Below, piece by piece: positions 8,801 to 16,026 of a DNA stretch of 64,000 nt. Made by a program: the position numbers and the translations under genes. The stretch is taken from the NCBI GenBank assembly GCA_044228505.1, contig JBGAUT010000017.1:45888-109887 (forward strand), written 5' to 3'. The stretch's first letter is position 1. Each line of letters starts with the position of its first letter. Source of the stretch: JAEUKA01 sp044228505 (lineage in GTDB: Bacteria; Myxococcota_A; Polyangia; Palsa-1104; JAEUJZ01). The notes beneath the pieces were generated by a model. It made no database searches. It was not told the DNA's origin and was given only the letters and a program-made list of their open reading frames with translations.

Positions 8801-10140
8801 CCGACCTTGTAACGCCAGGACGGAGAGTTGTTTGACACCAGGCGGGTGCCCGCCGAACCGATCCGAAGGTCGGCACTGACCGCGATATCACCATCGCCAA
8901 TCGATACATTGTGCGCTTGTACCGCCAGCACGTTCGCGCCGGGAACGAGCACGCTTTTTGCCGGGTTAATGACAAACGTCGTTGGGGCACCTGCGTAATT
9001 TCGCGTGGTCGTAGCGACCGCGGTGCGGGGAACGAAGGTATTGGCGTTCTGGAGGTTTGCCCGTGCGACTTCCACGCCGTTGATGTAGGCCACAAACGAG
9101 TCGTCGTAATCGACCAGTAGTTGCAGCGGAGTCGCGTCCGCAGCGTCCGTCGCTGATGCGTTGAAAACGATTCGCGTGTAGAGCGATGGCGTGCTACCGA
9201 CGATACCGGCGACACTGGTTCCCATTCCCGCTATGCCCTGGCCGTGCGGTCCGGGCCCTGCGCTCCAGGTCGAGTCGTCGTAAGCCGCCTTGCCCCACGG
9301 CACCGAGAGCCTTCCACTGAAGAGCAGCGCCGGATCGTAGAGTCCACCTGCCGGTTCTACGACTCCTGGAAAATACCGCCAGGTGTCGGTCGCGTTCACA
9401 AGCGTCACAGGTGAGCCGCCCCCGATTCCAAGGCTGCCGCTGAAGACGAAGTTCGCATTGGTGTGGACGACGTTCAGCGCGTGAACGGCGATGACATTGG
9501 CCCCCGCCACGAGACGTGTATTCGTCGCGCCGAGGTTCACTGTCTCGGTGTTCAGAGTCACATCCTGCGCGGTCGAATTCAAATCCGGGTCGTACGCGTG
9601 CTGGTCGTGATACTGGAATTGACCCGCAGGACCGGCCCAGCGACGGGCGATCTCCACGCCGTTTACGTAGACGATGAATCCGTCATTGTAGCTTGTGGTT
9701 AGCTGGAGTGGATCTGTCTTCGCGGCATCGGTTGCGCTGACTGTAAAGGTCTTCCGCAGATACAGAGTCGGGGTCAGGTTCTGCATCTGCGTCTGGGTAT
9801 TCGTGCCAAACGCCGGAGCGGCCGGGGTCGTTGTGCCAAAGCCGAACGGTCCGGTTCCGCTCTGCCAGCCTTTCGTTGCGCTGTCGTCGAATCCTACCTC
9901 GTAAAACGCGGGGCCGGTGCCGAGCTTTGGGGTCGTCGCCGTTGGCCAGCGCAGTTGCCGTTCCGAAGCGGCATGCACGACCTCATTGATAAAGACATCT
10001 TGCTGTACGCCTCCAGTGGTGCCGTCAGCATCGCCGATATCGCTGGTCTCGCTGGTACCACTCGTCCCACCTGTGCCGCACGCAATCACCAAGGCGAAAC
10101 CGATCCCAACGCAAGCCGCCACCAAGCTTGTTCGCTTCAT
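5887..10140 (-). CDS. large lipoprotein with CotH kinase-like, lamin-tail (LTD) and chitobiase C-type domains
   Basis: The 1417-residue product has a lipobox ending VIAC (Cys21) and a Gly/Thr/Ser linker, so it is probably a surface or outer-membrane lipoprotein. Domains in order: two tandem jelly-roll-like modules (about 65-430) that each contain a D-x-x-F-x-x-Y-x-NGVE-x-AR motif (YNDGFIVYVNGVEIAR, YDDSFVAYINGVEVAR); an LTD (about 450-590, SLSGWSLSD); a chitobiase C-like beta module (about 600-690); a CotH-type domain (about 700-1080, with FRFRGGHNDLNPF, DWPHNNW and KFFTWDAEGAFG); a second chitobiase-type module (GGTVYYTTNGLDPR); and a C-terminal LTD (VNLYNLRLSGGIDF). CotH in Bacillus phosphorylates spore-coat proteins; whether this copy is a kinase is unknown. 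It is intact, upstream of and co-oriented with EutBC, but separated by a long spacer. Confidence 0.88.
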   Translation of the reverse strand: MKRTSLVAACVGIGFALVIACGTGGTSGTSETSDIGDADGTTGGVQQDVFINEVVHAASERQLRWPTATTPKLGTGPAFYEVGFDDSATKGWQSGTGPFGFGTTTPAAPAFGTNTQTQMQNLTPTLYLRKTFTVSATDAAKTDPLQLTTSYNDGFIVYVNGVEIARRWAGPAGQFQYHDQHAYDPDLNSTAQDVTLNTETVNLGATNTRLVAGANVIAVHALNVVHTNANFVFSGSLGIGGGSPVTLVNATDTWRYFPGVVEPAGGLYDPALLFSGRLSVPWGKAAYDDSTWSAGPGPHGQGIAGMGTSVAGIVGSTPSLYTRIVFNASATDAADATPLQLLVDYDDSFVAYINGVEVARANLQNANTFVPRTAVATTTRNYAGAPTTFVINPAKSVLVPGANVLAVQAHNVSIGDGDIAVSADLRIGSAGTRLVSNNSPSWRYKVGTAEPVVDLDGAIEDNPEAPASVNDWVELYNQGAAPVSLSGWSLSDRSGTSQKWLFPDVSIPAGGYIVVILDGQDIKAPATNGYLHADFSLDSDGEYLGLRDATGTLVQEFPKLPPGSPFHSFGRNTQGKYVYFDQATPGAANAGTEFSGIVAPPVPSNPGGFLGGATSVTLTSTTPGATVRYTDTANATGPTDGSEPTETTGLAYSGGISIGSTRVIRAAAFAPGMIPSPVVSFTYLIGEPAPRPSLPAVSIIGNQLRSLYRPYGTMAIVNNMGANYPAGPWSALGDTQQYNNANFRGIWGERPVTWQHIAANGGPLFNLDMGLRMAGSPYTRPRYVLTGPNGATPNTTAWSTTNALDKPSMNFYMRDDLGGDPLKYPVIPKSPVTSYSDFRFRGGHNDLNPFILDELARRLFIDTGNKGSLGVNTTLYINGAFKGIFNLVQHVRQEWLREAFRSDLDWDVLQVGVPSDGDGIAYQEMFTFLRNNPQSVLANYQGMQARLDMTAFIDYLLQNIYTCTGDWPHNNWIAARERSTSGTFKFFTWDAEGAFGAFGLTVTSNNFVTQPQNNGAPGAQSSLYTTTPQTDSISAGARILYTLLRDSPEFKLLFADRIQKHFFNGGALTDSAITARYTELANESAPFIAGFNATRVPNWVNGIGDSNRWTVTLTGTTITSTTNAPSRRKVLLDGFTNDQAVAYLPAGPVTGYLKAQGLFPATLAPSFGQFGGTVTPGYNLVITNPNAGGGTVYYTTNGLDPRLPGGTAQGTMYTGPIPITSVTTVKARVLSIGGEWSPLTEATFRTGTAPTLLITEIMYNPPAFTPPASSTPVDGDEFEFIEIKNTGSVPVNLYNLRLSGGIDFTFPPGATIPAGGFVVLAKNSARLALKYPGVMVAGQYGPSSSLSNGGETLTFVDPFGDTIMSFTYDDDPPWPTSADGGGRSLVPSQPNSNPSPNLSTSWRASTNLGGSPGADDP

Positions 10141-10948
10141 ACTGCCCCCTTTGGTACCCCTACCACACCGCTCGCCGACCGTCTAGTGCATGCTCTGGGA
10201 GCGCAGATTCTACCGGACGATGGAGCGGCGGGTAGGAAGGAAGAACGCGATTAGGGCACCACAGTATGTGACTCGCAGTAAGAAGCGGACGACAGACACG
10301 CGGGATGCGGGATGCGGGATGCCTGGCGCAAGCGTGTCGATTGGGAGCCTTCAAGCTGGCGCACCGGCGGAGCGATGAGCAGCGCCGGGTCAGGATGCGG
10401 CTTGATATGCGGCAAAAGGAAAGCGGATTGCGAACGTGGCGCTGTCGATGCCGCTGTCTGGAATCACGTGGGCCATGACAACAGATGGAACAGAGTATTC
10501 ACAGAGGCTCATAGGTAGTCCTATCCAGCATGCGACAGAGAGTATGCAGAAGACTCCCAAAGCCGTCCGTACGGAAGCCAAGAAAAGGACAAGCGGCGTA
10601 GCAGGCGCGGTTCCGATGGAGCAGAGCGCCAGGCGCACCATCACGAAGGGCCGTCAAGGGTCGCGAAGCGAGCTTGCCCTTGACTGAACGCAGCAGTAGT
10701 GGGAAGCCCGGGTCTGGCAGTCCCAGCCACTGGTTACCTGCGGAATCCCTGGATGAACCCACAGGACTGATTCCTGTGCGGAAAGCTGAGCCCTTTGAGC
10801 AGCTACCGGAGCGGCTCTCGCACCTATCCTCGCAAGCCACTTCGTAGCAGCAGATTCGATGACAAGTGCAGTTTCTCTACGTTTCCCGCGCACTTCCCAG
10901 CAATCAAAGAAAAGTGAACTTCTCGACGATAATTCGTGAATCTACTTA
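10141..10948. other. 808-bp right-hand end of the insertion, no convincing gene
   Basis: Frames of 60-113 codons overlap on both strands here, but none has a ribosome site, a recognisable domain or a plausible composition. The longest (10499-10840, minus) reads as low-quality Arg/Leu/Cys-rich sequence. A minus frame at 10390-10644 has two hydrophobic stretches and could be a small membrane peptide, but nothing supports it further. A 7-bp tandem repeat lies at 10301-10321. The last 25 bp before the kinase junction are AT-rich. It may contain decayed element sequence or an unrecognised RNA. Confidence 0.4.
10301..10321. repeat. three tandem copies of CGGGATG
   Basis: Three perfect 7-bp units lie in the gene-poor right end of the insertion. 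The function is unknown; the copy number may vary by slippage. Confidence 0.8.
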
Positions 10949-11386
10949 CTCCGGCTTCACGTCGCGGTGAACGATCCCTACATCATGAGCGGCTGCGAAC
11001 GCATCAGCGAGTTGCTTGCCCAGCCGTACCACGCGCAGGACTTCCAACCGCCCCCCCTCTTTAACGAGCAGCTCCCGCAGAGACTCACCCGCAACCAATT
11101 CCATCACAATGTAGGGAGTTCCATCGGCGTTGTCTGTCTCCAGGACTTGGACGATGCCCGGATGCCGAGGCAGGTTGGCCGCGATTCCCTCGACCCGAAC
11201 ACGGGCGGCTTGCTCGGGATTTCGGGCCATCAGTGGGTCTAGTACTTTGATCGCAACCCGATGGCGTACTTGTCCATGCTCCGCTTCATAGACAACCCCC
11301 ATTCCGCCTCGTCCTAGCTCGCGCAGGATTCGGTACTTTCCGAGCGTCATCCCTTCCATCAGCAGCCGGTCCACCGAGGCGATCAC
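10946..11386 (-). pseudogene. Ser/Thr protein kinase, N-terminal part (detached 5' half of split gene)
   Basis: The frame uses a GTG start (ATG alternatives at 11359 and 11350). It encodes a kinase N-lobe: Gly-rich loop ELGRGGMGVVYEA, invariant Lys in HRVAIKVLDP, the hinge YIVMELVAGESLRELL, and the catalytic loop GIVHRDVKPE, then TAA created by the junction. It lacks DFG and the whole C-lobe. The continuation, beginning KPENVMI, is at 1963-2820 on the same strand. The codons up to the break match the 9-bp repeat. A truncated product could still be made but should be inactive alone. Confidence 0.9.
10949..10957. repeat. 9-bp direct repeat, right copy (CTCCGGCTT)
   Basis: This is identical to 2812-2820 and marks the other junction between kinase sequence and inserted DNA. 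Confidence 0.8.
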
Positions 11387-11519
11387 CTCGCCAACTTCTG
11401 ATTATCCCTGATTAGCCGATGGCTCACAATTCTAGTTCGGTGCCTGCACGAGTCTACAACATCCGACTTTCACCGACAAAATCAGCATAGCGGAATCACA
11501 TTATGGACTCTGATATGAA

Positions 11520-11535
11520 TACTCTTATATGAGTA
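11520..11535. promoter_or_regulatory. AT-rich palindrome TACTC-TTATAT-GAGTA
   Basis: The site lies in the 262-bp AT-rich spacer between the broken kinase (minus) and the lipoprotein gene at 11649 (plus). Five-base arms flank a 6-bp centre. A TACAAT hexamer at 11581-11586 could be a -10 element for the lipoprotein gene, but no convincing -35 accompanies it. The rest of the spacer holds nothing recognisable. Confidence 0.25.
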
Positions 11536-11648
11536 AATATGTGCTGCATACACTCTGAATCGGATTCGCTGAACCTCCGTTACAATTCGGGTTTGGAACA
11601 ACGCACGGTCATTGACAGTGACGAACGAGTCCTAAAGGATATCGTCCC

Positions 11649-12209
11649 ATGAAAAATACGTTCGTTGTTGCCGGTTGGTTATTTGCTTCGACCGTGATGG
11701 GTTGTGGCGGCGAGATGATGGAGCCTCTCCCGGTCAGCCCCCTCGACGGTCAGACCTGCGCGGGTTTCATCGACTCTGCTCCAAGCGGCGCAAACCAAGT
11801 AGAGGATGCACCCCTTCTGCAAGAAGCACTTGGCAAGAGCGGCGAAGGCAAGCTCTGTGCTGGCCGGGTGCTCGAAGCGATGCAATCGGTCGCGGTCTAC
11901 CGAGTCTGGAACGCCGCCAAAGACTATACCGAATTTGGTCGCTGGTGGTCTCTTAGCAAGCCAATGGGCCCGGTCGAGCGCTATCGCACCGACAACGAGA
12001 TTTGCCCAGAATGGAGTGATCTCAACCAGCTCACGGTGTGTAGTCTCAAAATCGGAGCCCACTTCGTGATGGGACCCGGACAGAGCGCGCAGTGCATGAT
12101 GATGTCCTACGACCGCTCGCCGATCAATCAGGTCTACATTCCCAATGACACCAGAGTCAGCAAAGTGTACGTCGAAAACTGCATGAGACTAGGGGCTTGG
12201 CCAAACTAG
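11649..12209 (+). CDS. small lipoprotein of unknown function
   Basis: An AAAGGA ribosome site precedes the ATG by 9 nt. The 186-residue product has a signal peptide with lipobox TVMGC (Cys19) and a Gly/Glu/Met-rich start to the mature chain. It also has six further Cys (in DGQTCAGF, KLCAGR, NEICPEW, LTVCSL, AQCMMM, ENCMRL) that could form disulfides outside the cytoplasm. Its length and Trp/Tyr-rich middle (YRVWNAAKDYTEFGRWWS) suggest a compact globular domain. I do not recognise the family. It starts the plus-strand segment immediately beyond the split kinase. Confidence 0.75.
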   Translation: MKNTFVVAGWLFASTVMGCGGEMMEPLPVSPLDGQTCAGFIDSAPSGANQVEDAPLLQEALGKSGEGKLCAGRVLEAMQSVAVYRVWNAAKDYTEFGRWWSLSKPMGPVERYRTDNEICPEWSDLNQLTVCSLKIGAHFVMGPGQSAQCMMMSYDRSPINQVYIPNDTRVSKVYVENCMRLGAWPN

Positions 12210-12252
12210 GACTCGCTGGCGACGCAGTGCCTGCGAGACTTCATCGCGTGCA

Positions 12253-12966
12253 TTAGGTCGCCTTCCGGAGCGTCAAGTTGAACCGATGTGGACCGACGAG
12301 CGGATGCGCTCGATCTGCACTGCTCTCAATCGGGAGGACTCCGTGAAAACGCAAGCGCGCTGGACCTCCCCACACCACAACGTCACCGTGATACAGACGC
12401 GTCCGACTCGGCCTATCGTTCCTACGTAACCCTCCGAACAAAAAGACGGCGTCCATCCCCAGCGATACAGAGACGATCGGAGCAGCGAAGTCGCGCTCAT
12501 CTTTGTCCTGATGCAAAGACATTCGCGTACCCGGATCATAGCGGTTGATCAAACAGGAATCAGGGACAAATTTTGCATACCCAGCCTCGGCAGCGGCGCT
12601 CTGCGCCAAATCAAGGAACGATGCAGGGAGTGCCGGCCATGGGTAGCCCGACTCCGGATCGCAAGCTGCGTAACGATAACCCCGTCGATCCGACACCCAA
12701 CCAACGGTTCCACAGCTGGTCGTTCGCACCGACATTTTTTGTCCGCCGGGAGTACTCATCTGCCGAAGAGGAGCCTGGGTGACAACGCGTTCAACTTCAC
12801 TCCACAGCGTCTGTGCGACACTGGTCGCAAAGCCCCGCAGCAACCAAGCCCCCTCTCCGAGAGACGCCACCTGCTGCCCACTCCCCTGCAGAGAAAAGGA
12901 ATCTCTGCCTTGGGGGACAATCGGTGAATCAGGAAATAGCCGCAGTGTCATCACGAGTCCTCTCAC
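12253..12966 (-). CDS. alkB: AlkB-type Fe(II)/2-oxoglutarate DNA dealkylase
   Basis: The 237-residue product matches E. coli AlkB along its length. The iron ligands are His and Asp in LHQDKDERD and the distal His in RLRFHGVLP; 2-oxoglutarate is bound by the Arg in RFNLTLRKAT and the Tyr/Asn region NRYDPGTRMSLH. The strand APIVSVSLGMDAVFLFGG and HGDVVVWGG are near-identical to the family. The enzyme oxidatively removes methyl groups from 1-methyladenine and 3-methylcytosine. No ada or alkA is adjacent, so its induction route is not visible. An ATG 5 codons downstream is an alternative start. Confidence 0.93.
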   Translation of the reverse strand: MRGLVMTLRLFPDSPIVPQGRDSFSLQGSGQQVASLGEGAWLLRGFATSVAQTLWSEVERVVTQAPLRQMSTPGGQKMSVRTTSCGTVGWVSDRRGYRYAACDPESGYPWPALPASFLDLAQSAAAEAGYAKFVPDSCLINRYDPGTRMSLHQDKDERDFAAPIVSVSLGMDAVFLFGGLRRNDRPSRTRLYHGDVVVWGGPARLRFHGVLPIESSADRAHPLVGPHRFNLTLRKAT

Positions 12967-13049
12967 TCTACTGCAAAATCGGTTGCTGCATCAGAAAGGA
13001 AACTGCGTCAAGCTACTTGCCCTAAACCGGAATCCAAAGGAGCCCACCC

Positions 13050-13418
13050 ATGCCGGTCATTTCTACTGACGCTGCTCAGCGCTTCGCAAAGAGCTGGGTC
13101 GCAGCCTGGAATGCGCACGATCTCGACGCAATCCTGAGTCACTATACAGAGCACTTTCTGTTTTCTTCTCCACTCATCTGTCGCCTCGCGGACGTACCCA
13201 GCGGAACGTTGGTGGGCAAGCCCGCGATCCGTGACTACTGGACCCGCGGACTTTCGCTCTTTCCGAGCTTGCACTTCGAGCTGCTCCACGTGCTGTGCGG
13301 AATCGATTCACTGACGCTAGTGTACCGAGGCCATCGCGGAGTCGTGGCCGAGGTATTTCATTTCAATCGGGAAGGACTCGTGGAAAAGGCCTTGGCCTGC
13401 TATGCCGAACCGCCGTAA
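13050..13418 (+). CDS. SnoaL/NTF2-like protein
   Basis: AAAGGAG lies 7 nt before the ATG. The 122-residue product has the NTF2-like layout: an N-terminal helix pair with AAWNAHDLDAILSHYTEHF, then GKPAIRDYWTRGLSLFPSLHFELL, and a final beta-sheet ending HFNREGLVEKALACY. Members of this fold bind small hydrophobic ligands or act as isomerases or hydratases; the substrate here cannot be read from sequence. The deacetylase gene begins 30 bp downstream on the same strand, so the pair may be co-transcribed without a shared function. Confidence 0.8.
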   Translation: MPVISTDAAQRFAKSWVAAWNAHDLDAILSHYTEHFLFSSPLICRLADVPSGTLVGKPAIRDYWTRGLSLFPSLHFELLHVLCGIDSLTLVYRGHRGVVAEVFHFNREGLVEKALACYAEPP

Positions 13419-13448
13419 CTAGTTGCCAGGAACGCGAAAGAGATCGCC

Positions 13449-14858
13449 ATGACGAACCCAATTCCGCAACGTCAGAACCACCGTTCACGATCGCACTCCG
13501 TGTGGTCACGTAGGAGCATCCCTCTTGGAATCGGACTACTCGGGATGGCCTGTAGTCAGACGCTCCCAGAGATCGAACCGGAGGACTTTTGGGGAGCAAC
13601 GCTCAGCGACGCCGATCAGTCTACCGATATGTCGAGTGTGAGTGATCTTTTGATGACTCCCGATCTCTCGAAATCGGAGACACCGATGTATCTGAACGGG
13701 TCTTTTGATGGCGGAAGTTCGCCATTCCGAACCTGGATTCTGGCGATGGACTTCGCTCGTGAGCTGAAGCGCACCTATGGGAAGAGATTCCCGATCACGT
13801 TCTTTCTAACCACTGCATTCCTAGACAAGTCGGTAACCGGTTCGAGTGTCGGAACTGCAAAAAGTCAGGAGGAAATCCTGGTGCGAACCGCGCTCATTCA
13901 GCAAGCCGTAAACGAAGGCCATGAAATCGCCAACCACACTGTGCGACACCTGGATGGCGGCGACGATGGCGGCAAGTGGACGTTGCCACAGTGGCGAACG
14001 GAGCTGCTCGAGTTCCAACGCCTGGTGACCCGAAATGTGTTTCAACCAGTGCTTGATGATTCGGGAGCGCCCGTGTTTCCACGTTGGCAACCGCTCTCGA
14101 TGGCCCTCCCTCATAGCGCAGGAGCCTCCTGTAGCGCTGTAGATCCATGCAATAGCGGACTTTCCTGTTTGTATGTCTCCAAGAGCATGGGTCTGTGCAC
14201 GCAAGAATGTAACCGTGATCTTGCGTGTCCCAGCGGCATGCACTGCGGCTATCCCGACATGACTGGTGCCACGCTGGAGTTTAAGGACATCTGTCTACCG
14301 CTGCCTCAGTTCCCGGTGGTCTACAAAGGACAGACTCTGTTCAGAGCCGATGGGACTCCCAACCTAAGCAATCCGCTGCTCCGACCCTATCGAGTGGTTG
14401 GTTTTCGAGCACCGTACTTGTCGACCAATGATGCCATGTACGACGCACTCAAAGAGCTAGGCTATGAATACGACAGTAGCGATGTCGCTCCTCCGGAGCC
14501 AGCGCAGATCAAGAACGGAATCTTCCAGTTTGCGCTGATGAAGATGCCGGGAATGGTCACCTACCCGATGGACTACAGCTATTACATTCGCGATACGGAC
14601 CGAGCCACGATGACTGCAGACTACCGATCAGGAATCGTGCAAGCCTACAAGCTAAGCCGGATGCCGTGGAACATTGGACACCATCTGCGCAACTACAAAG
14701 ATGGGGTCTATTTCGAGGCGATGAAAGATGCCTTCCGCTTCGCAGCGGAGGGCTGTCCCGATGACAAGAACATGGGCCGCCCCCAGTGTCCGAACCTTGA
14801 ACTGATTTCGTTTCGAGAGCTAGCCCAGAGACTATCTCCGCCAAGCCCAGCCCCCTAA
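13449..14858 (+). CDS. polysaccharide deacetylase-like lipoprotein with Cys-rich insertion
   Basis: The 469-residue product has an N-terminal signal with lipobox LLGMAC. The NodB-type carbohydrate esterase 4 elements are present but spread out: SFDGG in place of the usual TFDDG, the metal-binding HTVRH in GHEIANHTVRHLDG, and GFRAPYLS with ALKELGYEYDSS. Between the first two motifs and the third lies a Cys-rich module at about residues 225-285 (CSAVDPCNSGLSCLY, LCTQECNRDLACPSGMHCGY), resembling the disulfide modules common in myxobacterial exported proteins. The second Asp of the catalytic motif is Gly here, so activity may be altered. A role in peptidoglycan or exopolysaccharide modification is inference. 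Confidence 0.82.
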   Translation: MTNPIPQRQNHRSRSHSVWSRRSIPLGIGLLGMACSQTLPEIEPEDFWGATLSDADQSTDMSSVSDLLMTPDLSKSETPMYLNGSFDGGSSPFRTWILAMDFARELKRTYGKRFPITFFLTTAFLDKSVTGSSVGTAKSQEEILVRTALIQQAVNEGHEIANHTVRHLDGGDDGGKWTLPQWRTELLEFQRLVTRNVFQPVLDDSGAPVFPRWQPLSMALPHSAGASCSAVDPCNSGLSCLYVSKSMGLCTQECNRDLACPSGMHCGYPDMTGATLEFKDICLPLPQFPVVYKGQTLFRADGTPNLSNPLLRPYRVVGFRAPYLSTNDAMYDALKELGYEYDSSDVAPPEPAQIKNGIFQFALMKMPGMVTYPMDYSYYIRDTDRATMTADYRSGIVQAYKLSRMPWNIGHHLRNYKDGVYFEAMKDAFRFAAEGCPDDKNMGRPQCPNLELISFRELAQRLSPPSPAP

Positions 14859-14907
14859 ACACGCATGGCAGCAACTCGGACCGAGGCTACGGCCATCTCT
14901 AGGGTTT

Positions 14908-16008
14908 ATGCCAAGTCAAAGACATGCTACGGTGCCACAAGTTGCGATGAGCGAAGCAGCGCGCATAGGAGATACGATTGGCAAGGGCCGGTTCAAGCTG
15001 TTGAAAAGCTTGGGTCGTGGCACCTTCGGAGATGTCTACTTGGCGGAGTCGCTGGACACCCAAGCGACGGCTGGTCGGCGTGATGCGGTCATCAAGGTCT
15101 TGCATACCCAGTGGGCCAAGGTGCCCGAGGTCGTCGAGCGCTTCCGCCGTGAATCACTGGTCACGCAGAAGATCGATCATCCTCACGTAGCTCGGGTCTT
15201 TCTCCATGGTGAGCTAGACGATGGTGTGCCGTTTATCGCGATGGAATATCTGCCCGGCATTAGCCTCCGTGACCGACAAGAGGAAGGTGCTCTCAGCTAC
15301 GAGGTCTCGATGGAGATCCTGATCAGCATCGCGGATGCACTGTCGGCGGCTCATCGGGCTGGCGTCGTACACCGCGACCTCAAACCGGAAAACATCCAGA
15401 TCATCGAACGCAACGGCAATCCAAATTATCCGGTTGTGCTCGACTTCGGAGTCGCCAAGTTTCTCGACGCTGCTGAGAAACTGACAATGACCGGTGCGCT
15501 ACTCGGAACGCCTGCGTACATGTCTCCCGAGCAGTTTCGTGGCGAGAGCAACCTCGGTCCCCCGTCGGATATTTATGCACTTGGTGTGCTAGGTTACGAA
15601 CTGCTATCGGGCCGACTACCTTTTACCGGTCGGACCTTTGCCGAGCTAGCGGTTGCTCACACCACGCAGCCCGCGCCGCTGCTACCAAATGTTCCGTCCG
15701 CGCTCACCGACCTGTTCGAGCGATTGCTCGCGAAAGAGCCACAGCGACGACCTCGGGCCGAGCTACTGATGCAAAGCCTGCGCAGCATCAAGGAAGGCGC
15801 GCCGCCCCCGAAGATGCCGGAGGTCTTTATCGATCCCTACGCAGCAACGGGAAGGCTTGATGAGGCGGTACGCACCGCAGTCATCAGCCAAGCGGCGATG
15901 GAAAAAAAGCTCCAGAGGAGACAGCAGCTCTTTACGATCCTGCTCGCCGGGACCGTGTTCGTTTTCACTTGCGCGATCGCCGTTGCCATCTACATGTTTT
16001 TGCTCTAG
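14908..16008 (+). CDS. membrane-anchored Hanks-type Ser/Thr protein kinase
   Basis: A complete kinase of 366 residues: Gly-rich loop SLGRGTFGDVYLA, catalytic Lys in AVIKVLH, HRDLKPENIQI catalytic loop, DFGVAKF, and YMSPEQFRG. The C-terminus has a single membrane segment (about 343-364, FTILLAGTVFVFTCAIAVAIYMF) at the very end, so the kinase domain faces the cytoplasm and there is no external sensor domain. The start could be the ATG at 14947 instead; neither has a clear ribosome site. The next gene begins 18 bp downstream. This is the intact counterpart to the split kinase nearby. Confidence 0.93.
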   Translation: MPSQRHATVPQVAMSEAARIGDTIGKGRFKLLKSLGRGTFGDVYLAESLDTQATAGRRDAVIKVLHTQWAKVPEVVERFRRESLVTQKIDHPHVARVFLHGELDDGVPFIAMEYLPGISLRDRQEEGALSYEVSMEILISIADALSAAHRAGVVHRDLKPENIQIIERNGNPNYPVVLDFGVAKFLDAAEKLTMTGALLGTPAYMSPEQFRGESNLGPPSDIYALGVLGYELLSGRLPFTGRTFAELAVAHTTQPAPLLPNVPSALTDLFERLLAKEPQRRPRAELLMQSLRSIKEGAPPPKMPEVFIDPYAATGRLDEAVRTAVISQAAMEKKLQRRQQLFTILLAGTVFVFTCAIAVAIYMFLL

Positions 16009-16026
16009 CCGTCCGAGGCGAACCCC

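Larger units (their letters stand above)
2821..10948. mobile_element. putative 8.1-kb insertion splitting a kinase gene
   Basis: Removing this segment together with one copy of the flanking 9-bp repeat restores a continuous kinase frame reading GIVHRDVKPENVMI. Inside are the exported EutB-EutC fusion, the CotH/LTD lipoprotein, a 623-bp spacer and an 808-bp right-hand end with no convincing gene. No transposase, integrase, resolvase or reverse transcriptase was recognised. The ends show no long terminal inverted repeat, only an octamer TCGAGAAG about 23-24 bp in from each end in inverted orientation. The segment therefore looks like a transposed or captured cargo whose mobilising enzyme is absent, decayed or acting in trans. 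A recombination origin without transposition is the alternative. Confidence 0.55.

Noticed and set aside
10499..10840. Minus-strand frame of 113 codons in the right end of the insertion as a possible transposase remnant
   Set aside because: The translation shows no DDE, Tyr or Ser recombinase motif, and overlapping frames of similar length occur on the other strand.
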